Assembly (NCBI RefSeq): GCF_003024515.2
Contig: NZ_PYIX02000032.1
Location: 1-50,668, forward strand
Source: Acinetobacter sichuanensis
GTDB lineage: Bacteria; Pseudomonadota; Gammaproteobacteria; Pseudomonadales; Moraxellaceae
Direction: 5' to 3'
Length of the DNA stretch: 50,668 bases
In this document: piece after piece, positions 45,301-50,668 of the stretch
Layout: the number at the start of each line of letters is the position of its first letter
Position numbering within the stretch: the stretch's first letter is position 1
Notes under the pieces: model-generated
The model's database searches: none
The model's input: the letters and a program-made list of their open reading frames with translations, nothing else
What the model was told of the DNA's origin: nothing
Position numbers and translations under genes: made by a program

Positions 45301-45328
45301 AGGTAAATATCTTGATATATTTATCTTA
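45301..45328. promoter_or_regulatory. Candidate operator before FadH-like gene
   Basis: GGTAAATATCTTGATATATT followed by TATCTTA, an imperfect inverted repeat with the same half-sites as those at 39311 and 39406. It lies 20 bp before the FadH-like start, where a repressor would block transcription. Confidence 0.45.
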
Positions 45329-45347
45329 ATAGCACAGGACGCAAAGA

Positions 45348-47366
45348 ATGGAATATTATCCTCATTTGGTAGCCCCGATTACAATCGCAGGAATTGAAAT
45401 CCCGAACCGTATGGTCATGGGTGCGATGCACACCCGTTTGGAAACATTAGATCGACCACATGAGCGCTTGGCAGCTTTTTATGCAACCCGTGCCAAAGGG
45501 GAGATTGGATTTATTTTAACAGGTGGATATTCTCCTGTGCCTGAAGGCGTTATGGACGAAGGCGGATTGTATTTAAATGATTCGACGCAATTGCTTGAAC
45601 ATCAAATCATTACACAAGCGGTCACTCAGGCAGGTGGAAAAATTATTTTGCAGCTTTTACATGCAGGGCGTTATGCCAAAGTGGAAAACTGTGTTGCACC
45701 ATCAGCAATAAAGGCACGTATTAATCAATTCAAGCCTAAAGCATTAAGTACAGAAGAAGTTTGGGCAACGATTGAAAGTTTTGCCCATAGTGCTGCTTTG
45801 GCACAGCAAGCAGGTTATGCAGGTGTGGAAATTATGGGCTCGGAAGGTTATTTGCTGAATGAGTTTACTTCTGCACTGACCAATCACCGTGAAGATGAAT
45901 TTGGTGGTTCATTTGAAAATAGAATCCGTTTTTCACTTGAAATTATTAAAGCTGTAAAAGCGCGCGTTACACAGCCGTTTATGGTGATCTATCGTATTTC
46001 CTGTATTGACTTGATGCAAGATGGTATGACTGCGCAGGAGATTGCTGAATTTTCCCGTCAGGTTGAGGCTGCGGGTGCTGATTTGATTAATACAGGTGTG
46101 GGATGGCATGAGTCTTCAGTACCCACTATTGCTGCTACAGTACCACGTGCCGCTTGGTCAGATGCAGTCAAAAATATTAAACAGGCAGTGAAAATTCCTG
46201 TCATGGCATCTAACCGTATTAATACACCTGAAATTGCAGAAGAATTGATTGCATCGGGTGCCTGTGATTTGGTTTCAATGGCGCGTCCTTTGTTGGCAGA
46301 TCCTGATTTTGCACTGAAAACTCGTTTGGGTAAAGCAGAAGAAATTAATACCTGTATTGCATGTAATCAGGCATGTCTGGATCGTATTTTTACAGATCGT
46401 ACAGCTACCTGTCTCGTCAATCCCCGTGCTGGTCATGAAGTTGAATTTGATGAGCAACTTACACAACAACCACGAAATGTTGCGGTGATTGGGGCAGGTC
46501 CTGCAGGTTTAAGCTTTGCGATTAATGCTGCTGAACGTGGTCATCACGTGACCTTATATGAAGCTGCAGATCAGATTGGTGGTCAGTTAAATATGGCAAA
46601 ACAAGTGCCTGGGAAAAATGAATTTAATGAAATGCTGCGTTATTTTAATGTCTCACTGAAAAAAGCAGGCGTAACGCTACATTTAAATACTCATGTTGAA
46701 ACTGATCTATTGGCACTGCAAAAATTTGATGACATTGTCATTGCAACAGGTGTCACGCCACGCATCCCTGAAATTGAAGGGATAAATCATTCTAAAGTTG
46801 TGATTTATTTGGACGTCTTAAGCAAAGCTGTTCATGTTGGTGAAAAAGTTGCCATTATTGGTGCAGGCGGTATAGGTTTTGATACGGCTGAATTCTTGTT
46901 GGGTGACTGGGCAGAATCCCTTGATAAAAAGGTCTTCTTTAAAACATGGGGTGTGGATGCTCAAATTCAAAGTCAGGGTGGTTTGATAGAAGCCCAACCG
47001 CATCGAGTCAGTAAAAAAGTCACGATGTTGCAACGAAAAGCAGAATCTTTAGGACGACATTTAGGGAAGTCTACAGGTTGGATTTTAAAATCACGTTTGC
47101 GTCAGGCAGGAGTGAACATGATTGGGGGTGTCAGCTATGACAAGATTGATGATGCAGGATTACATTACACGCTAAATGGTCAGCAACATGTATTGGATGT
47201 AGATCATGTCATTTTATGTGCAGGGCAAAATTCAAATCGGACGCTCTATGATCAACTGAAATTAAGAAATCTAGATGTGCATATTATTGGGGGAGCAGAT
47301 GTTGCCGCAGAGCTTGATGCACTAAGAGCCATTAATCAGGCAACACGTTTGGCTGTGCAGTTCTGA
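45348..47366 (+). CDS. 2,4-dienoyl-CoA reductase-like flavo-iron-sulfur protein (FadH-like)
   Basis: A 672-residue protein with FadH architecture. An Old-Yellow-Enzyme barrel (about 1-330) has Tyr168 in GYLLNEF and His254 in GVGWHES, at the FadH active-site places. Next come 4Fe-4S cysteines Cys336, 339, 343 and 355 in CIACNQACL plus TCLVNPR. Then FAD/NAD domains follow with VAVIGAGPAGLSFA (382-387) and VAIIGAGGIGFDTAEFL. It would reduce a 2,4-dienoyl-CoA or related enone with NADPH. Its promoter has a copy of the pathway motif, so it probably serves the same alicyclic route, perhaps on a ring-derived dienoyl-CoA. Monocistronic or with the next gene (78 bp). Confidence 0.88.
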   Translation: MEYYPHLVAPITIAGIEIPNRMVMGAMHTRLETLDRPHERLAAFYATRAKGEIGFILTGGYSPVPEGVMDEGGLYLNDSTQLLEHQIITQAVTQAGGKIILQLLHAGRYAKVENCVAPSAIKARINQFKPKALSTEEVWATIESFAHSAALAQQAGYAGVEIMGSEGYLLNEFTSALTNHREDEFGGSFENRIRFSLEIIKAVKARVTQPFMVIYRISCIDLMQDGMTAQEIAEFSRQVEAAGADLINTGVGWHESSVPTIAATVPRAAWSDAVKNIKQAVKIPVMASNRINTPEIAEELIASGACDLVSMARPLLADPDFALKTRLGKAEEINTCIACNQACLDRIFTDRTATCLVNPRAGHEVEFDEQLTQQPRNVAVIGAGPAGLSFAINAAERGHHVTLYEAADQIGGQLNMAKQVPGKNEFNEMLRYFNVSLKKAGVTLHLNTHVETDLLALQKFDDIVIATGVTPRIPEIEGINHSKVVIYLDVLSKAVHVGEKVAIIGAGGIGFDTAEFLLGDWAESLDKKVFFKTWGVDAQIQSQGGLIEAQPHRVSKKVTMLQRKAESLGRHLGKSTGWILKSRLRQAGVNMIGGVSYDKIDDAGLHYTLNGQQHVLDVDHVILCAGQNSNRTLYDQLKLRNLDVHIIGGADVAAELDALRAINQATRLAVQF

Positions 47367-47444
47367 TATTAATCAATTTTTATAATTTGGGATGGGTTTT
47401 TTAAAAGTATTCATTCTGTTGTCTTTTTAAGTTAAGGAAAAACC

Positions 47445-48419
47445 ATGAAAGCAGTTACCGTTCGGGCATTTAGTGACAATAGTTCGGATCATCAATTTGA
47501 GGAGCAGCAGTTGACTCCATTGCAACAAGGGCAGGTACGTATTGCCATGAAAGCAACATCGGTTAATTACCCTGACTTGCTGATGATGTCAGGACAGTAT
47601 CAATCTATTCCTGAATTTCCTTTTATACCAGGCATGGATGGTGCAGGCGTGATTGCGGAGCTTTCAGCCGATGTGAAACATCTGAAAGTTGGTGACCATG
47701 TTTTAGTGAATACTGAATATGGTTGTTATGCACAGCAATTACAGGTCGATGCTGCAAAATGTCTCATTATTCCTGAAGATCTGCCTTTTGCAGATGCAGC
47801 AGCCTTAGGCTTGGTTTATCAAACTGCATATTTTGCATTAGTGCATCGTGCTGATCTAAAAGCAGGGGAAACTGTTTTAGTTAATGGTGCAGGTGGTGGC
47901 ATAGGTATGGCAACTGTGCAAATTGCTAAAGGTTTGGGTGCAAAGGTTATTGCTGTGGTGCGTAATCAGGCTCAGGCAGATCTTGTTCAGCAAAGTGGTG
48001 CAGATCAGGTGATTTTTGTAGCCGAAAACATCAGTAAAAACTGTATCCGTGATCAATTAAAAAATACGCAGATTGATATTTTAATTGATCCTGTTGGTGG
48101 TGCATTATTTGATGAAAGTTTGCGTGCGTTGTCATGGTGTGGTCGTGCGGTCATCGTTGGATTTGCAAGTGGTCAAATCCCTGTCATTAAAGCCAATTAT
48201 GTATTGTTAAAGAATATTACGGTTACAGGCGTACAATGGACGAGTTATCAGAAGTTTAAACCTGAACTGGTACAACAAGCACATGAACATATTATTGAGT
48301 TATATCGCGCAGGTCATGTTCAGCCTTTGATTTGTGGTCGTTATCCTATTCAGGATTTTGCGCAGGCACTTGAGCAATTTAAGCTGAATAAGCAAGGAAA
48401 GATCATTATTGAGATTTAA
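47445..48419 (+). CDS. Quinone oxidoreductase-like MDR protein
   Basis: A 324-residue medium-chain dehydrogenase/reductase without the zinc ligands, of the NADPH:quinone oxidoreductase type. It has NYPDLLMMSGQYQ, FPFIPGMDGAGVI, VGDHVLVNTEYGCYAQ, the Rossmann VNGAGGGIGMATVQIAKGLGA, and LIDPVGGALFDESLRAL. It would reduce a quinone or enone with NADPH. Location after the FadH-like gene suggests shared use, but a general detoxifying role is equally possible. Terminator downstream. Confidence 0.8.
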   Translation: MKAVTVRAFSDNSSDHQFEEQQLTPLQQGQVRIAMKATSVNYPDLLMMSGQYQSIPEFPFIPGMDGAGVIAELSADVKHLKVGDHVLVNTEYGCYAQQLQVDAAKCLIIPEDLPFADAAALGLVYQTAYFALVHRADLKAGETVLVNGAGGGIGMATVQIAKGLGAKVIAVVRNQAQADLVQQSGADQVIFVAENISKNCIRDQLKNTQIDILIDPVGGALFDESLRALSWCGRAVIVGFASGQIPVIKANYVLLKNITVTGVQWTSYQKFKPELVQQAHEHIIELYRAGHVQPLICGRYPIQDFAQALEQFKLNKQGKIIIEI

Positions 48420-48758
48420 TCTTAATCAGGTGATCGTGAAAATTATTGGATAATGGGACGCCTGATCAATTATATTGGGCGTTTTTTTATTGAATTTTAT
48501 TTTAAAATAAAAATAATCAAAGTTAGATGTTTTCACTACTAGTGTTTATTGTAGATTTTACATAAAAAATAAAAATATGATTTTTATATATTTAAATTTA
48601 AAAAATATTCCATTTGGTAAAATTATACTGTAAGTTACTAGAGGCTTGTTTAAATTTCATTCACTATATGGTTGGGGTTTTTACAGCTATTTTATTGGAT
48701 TAATAAAATATTGATATGCGTAATAATAGATAAAAATTCAAGGAATAGGAGAATATAA
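48420..48758. other. Intergenic region between quinone-reductase-like gene and amidase operon
   Basis: About 339 bp. It contains the hairpin described at 48458-48488, then very AT-rich DNA with the promoter of the amidase operon and a GGAG for the small gene. No gene seen. Confidence 0.5.
48458..48488 (+). terminator. Terminator after quinone-reductase-like gene
   Basis: ACGCC pairs with GGCGT (48458-48462 with 48478-48482), followed by seven T. Upstream AATCAGG can pair alternatively with CCTGATC. Confidence 0.6.
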
Positions 48759-48941
48759 ATGGATATTAGTGCAGCGGACATGTTAAAGCGCCTTTCTGTG
48801 CCTGTAAATCCAAAAACCCAAACAGAACTAGAGCAACGTTGGAATGGCATAAAAGCTTTGAAAGAGCTAGTTCAAAGTCAAGCGAAAAATGATTATGACA
48901 TTGCTCTGGTGAATACTGCGGGAGGTGATCATGTTAAATAA
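48759..48941 (+). CDS. Small AtzG/GatC-like amidase partner
   Basis: A 60-residue product with a GGAG ribosome site before its ATG. The pattern (MLKRLSVPVNPKTQTELEQRW helix pair, IKALKELVQSQA, then a short Asp-rich end) resembles DUF4089/AtzG-type proteins that clamp around an AtzE-like amidase. It overlaps the amidase start by 11 bp, so the two are coupled. The family call is from size, layout and context, not a firm motif, and it might be an unrelated small protein. Confidence 0.55.
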   Translation: MDISAADMLKRLSVPVNPKTQTELEQRWNGIKALKELVQSQAKNDYDIALVNTAGGDHVK

Positions 48942-50349
48942 AGACTTACTTAGCCTCTCTGTTACTGAATTAGCACAGCACATTCAAACACGAAAAATTA
49001 GCTCAGTTGATTTAACTAAACTGATGTTACAACATGCTCAAGATCGTAATGCAGAAATAAATGCTTATATTTCTTTTCGTACAGAAAAAGCCTTAGCTGA
49101 AGCGGCTCAAGCTGATGCAGAGATTGCGCAAGGGCAATATAAGGGCGTATTTCACGGTATCCCGATGGGTATTAAAGATAATATTTATCTTGGCGGTGAA
49201 GTCACGACTATGGCATCCAAAATTCATGCGAATTTTATTTCTGATGATGATGCAACTGTGATTGAAAAACTCAAAGCTGCTGGCGCCATTATTATTGGTA
49301 AATTAAATATGCACGAATATGCATGGGGAATTACCAATAATAGCCCTCATTTTGGTGCATGTCATAACCCTTGGAATGTAGAAAAGATTCCGGGTGGATC
49401 AAGTGGTGGTTCTGGTGCAGCTGTTGCGGCTGGAATGTCAACCATTACTTTAGGAACAGATACCGCAGGTTCAATACGAATACCGTCCTCTGCATGTGGT
49501 TTAGTTGGCTTAAAGCCAACGCATGGTCTTGTTGCAAAATATGGTTGCTTTCCATTGGCATGGACTTTAGATCATATTGGTCCAATGGCTAAAACAGTGA
49601 CCGATGCTGCTGCAATGTTAAAAGTAATTGCTGGTTTTGATGCACGTGACCCAACATCTAAACATGTTGAAATACCAGACTATGTTGCGTTATTAGATCA
49701 AGATGTGAAAGGTAAAGTAATTGGAATCAACGAGGAGTATTTTTTTCATCAAGTTGATCATGAGATTGAAAATCTCATTCGTAAGCAATTAGAGCAGCTT
49801 GAGCAGCGTGGTGCGATCATTAAAACAGTTTCCATTCCTGCTTTGAAAAATGCTGAATATGCTGAATTAATTACAAGTTTGGCAGAAGCCGCAACGATTC
49901 ATCATGAAGATTTACAAAAATGCCCTGATGATTTTGGTGATGACATTCGCTTATTATTTGAATTGGGAGAATTGCCGACGGCTGTTGAGTATTTGCAAGC
50001 TCAGCAATTAAGAAGAGAGTTAAAGCAGCAATTTACAGATATATTTAAAGAAATTGATGTACTTATTGCACCAACTTTACCTATTTTGCCTCCAGATATT
50101 GGCAGCGCTACTGCTAAAATGAATGGTGAAGATGTTGATTTATTAAATCATATTATTCGTTTTACAGGTCCAAGTAATTTAACGGGACTGCCTGCTTTAA
50201 GTATTCCTTGTGGTTTGATTGAAGGTTTACCTGTTGGATTGCAAATTATTGGACCAGCATTCCAAGAACAGAAAGTGTTTAATATTGCTTTGGCGATTGA
50301 AGAACAAACACAGTTTAATTATAAACAACCAACATTAGATCGAATATAG
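48931..50349 (+). CDS. Amidase-signature hydrolase (AtzE/GatA-like)
   Basis: A 472-residue amidase. It has the Ser-cisSer-Lys triad of the amidase signature: Lys82 in GIKDNIYLGG, the cis-Ser in IPGGSSGGSGAAVAAG (157/158), nucleophile Ser181 in TDTAGSIRIPSS. It would hydrolyse an amide. ATG 48931 is chosen because GGAGGTGAT immediately precedes it at ideal spacing; a frame start at 48925 is unsupported. The upstream small gene, coupled to it, is a candidate partner. The substrate is unknown. A terminator follows. Confidence 0.85.
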   Translation: MLNKDLLSLSVTELAQHIQTRKISSVDLTKLMLQHAQDRNAEINAYISFRTEKALAEAAQADAEIAQGQYKGVFHGIPMGIKDNIYLGGEVTTMASKIHANFISDDDATVIEKLKAAGAIIIGKLNMHEYAWGITNNSPHFGACHNPWNVEKIPGGSSGGSGAAVAAGMSTITLGTDTAGSIRIPSSACGLVGLKPTHGLVAKYGCFPLAWTLDHIGPMAKTVTDAAAMLKVIAGFDARDPTSKHVEIPDYVALLDQDVKGKVIGINEEYFFHQVDHEIENLIRKQLEQLEQRGAIIKTVSIPALKNAEYAELITSLAEAATIHHEDLQKCPDDFGDDIRLLFELGELPTAVEYLQAQQLRRELKQQFTDIFKEIDVLIAPTLPILPPDIGSATAKMNGEDVDLLNHIIRFTGPSNLTGLPALSIPCGLIEGLPVGLQIIGPAFQEQKVFNIALAIEEQTQFNYKQPTLDRI

Positions 50350-50382
50350 GTTTGAATTTATTCAACATCTACTTGAAGTAAA

Positions 50383-50414
50383 AAAGAAATAAAGTTTCGG
50401 CTTTATTTCTTTGA
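50383..50414. terminator. Bidirectional terminator after amidase
   Basis: AAAGAAATAAAG (50383-50394) pairs perfectly with CTTTATTTCTTT (50401-50412) around TTTCGG, between the amidase and the convergent permease end. Confidence 0.75.
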
Positions 50415-50467
50415 TTTACACAACATATTGTCTTTAGATCAGCTTTGAATATTGGTTTAACGATCAA

Positions 50468-50668
50468 TCATACCGCTGCTTTTTCATGATTAATAAAGGC
50501 AAGGGCAATGGCACCAATTAAGCCTGCGGATGCAATAATTAAAAAGTTCTGTGTCAGTGGTAAATTCAGCATCACAATAAAACCAATAATTAAAGGGGCT
50601 AAAATTGCACCTAAACGTCCAATGATGTGTGCTGAAATACTAGGACACTTCCACTTGGGAGATTCTAG
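50468..50668 (-). CDS. C-terminal part of a second AAHS/MFS permease (partial, possibly interrupted)
   Basis: Minus-strand reading gives GRLGAILAPLIIGFIVMLNL and then NFLIIASAGLIGAIALAFINH with stop at 50468-50470. It is a near match to the C-terminus of the permease at 37981. Upstream of GRLG, the normal ATGV-type residues give way to SPKWKCPSISAHII, which is unlike the paralogue. The frame is still open at the window edge, so it is either a divergent permease or one joined to other DNA near 50624-50640. Confidence 0.6.
   Translation of the reverse strand, partial: LESPKWKCPSISAHIIGRLGAILAPLIIGFIVMLNLPLTQNFLIIASAGLIGAIALAFINHEKAAV

Noticed and set aside
1..50668. CRISPR arrays, tRNA or rRNA genes, complete IS elements
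   Set aside because: No regular direct repeats with spacers, no cloverleaf or rRNA-like segments, and no transposase were noticed.

Overview
The window is an AT-rich chromosomal segment that reads as an Acinetobacter-type gammaproteobacterium. This is inferred from base composition, gene style and familiar families such as a VF530/DUF2132 protein, an AAHS/BenK-like permease and a Fur-controlled catechol siderophore locus. I see no rRNA, tRNA, CRISPR array or complete insertion sequence.

Region 1 (about 0.1-13.5 kb) is a catabolic block. It holds an outer-membrane barrel protein, a flavin reductase, an alpha/beta hydrolase, two luciferase-like flavin monooxygenases, a RidA-family protein, an APC amine/amino-acid permease, a small unknown protein, two tandem FAD amine/amino-acid oxidoreductases, an AEC permease and a LysR regulator. 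The mix of flavin reductase, LLM oxygenase, RidA, hydrolase and permease mirrors the types of parts in the Rut pyrimidine pathway. RutB/RutE-like parts are absent and amine oxidases are added, so the substrate is unknown, probably a nitrogenous compound.

Region 2 (about 13.5-38 kb) is a catecholate siderophore island with five Fur-box-like sites. On the minus strand, fes - mbtH - two-module NRPS - entS form one operon. A PepSY membrane protein with two small membrane proteins forms another. A phosphopantetheinyl transferase stands alone. entA-entC-entE-entB are on the plus strand, followed by a divergent RND pump / TonB receptor pair. The NRPS has C-A-T-C-A-T-TE order, like bacillibactin DhbF. 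Its second A domain carries the exact serine code of EntF (DVWHFSLVDK). Its first A domain reads DSLDLGLVDK, with two acidic pocket residues, which points tentatively to a basic amino acid. The predicted product is a cyclic or linear oligomer of (2,3-dihydroxybenzoyl-X-Ser). The RND pump gene carries a one-base deletion.

Region 3 (about 38-48.4 kb) is an aerobic alicyclic-acid pathway: AAHS permease, acyl-CoA ligase, BadH-like dehydrogenase, BadI-like ring hydrolase, MarR (BadR-like) regulator, acyl-CoA dehydrogenase, a FadH-like dienoyl-CoA reductase and a quinone oxidoreductase-like protein. This matches the ali/bad scheme for cyclohexanecarboxylate. A decayed crotonase lies just after badI. 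A recurring AAATAT...ATATTTA motif sits at the permease/ligase divergent promoter and before the FadH-like gene, and is a candidate operator.

Region 4 (48.7-50.7 kb) holds an amidase with a small upstream AtzG/GatC-like partner. It ends with the C-terminal end of a second AAHS permease, whose similarity to the first stops abruptly near the window edge.
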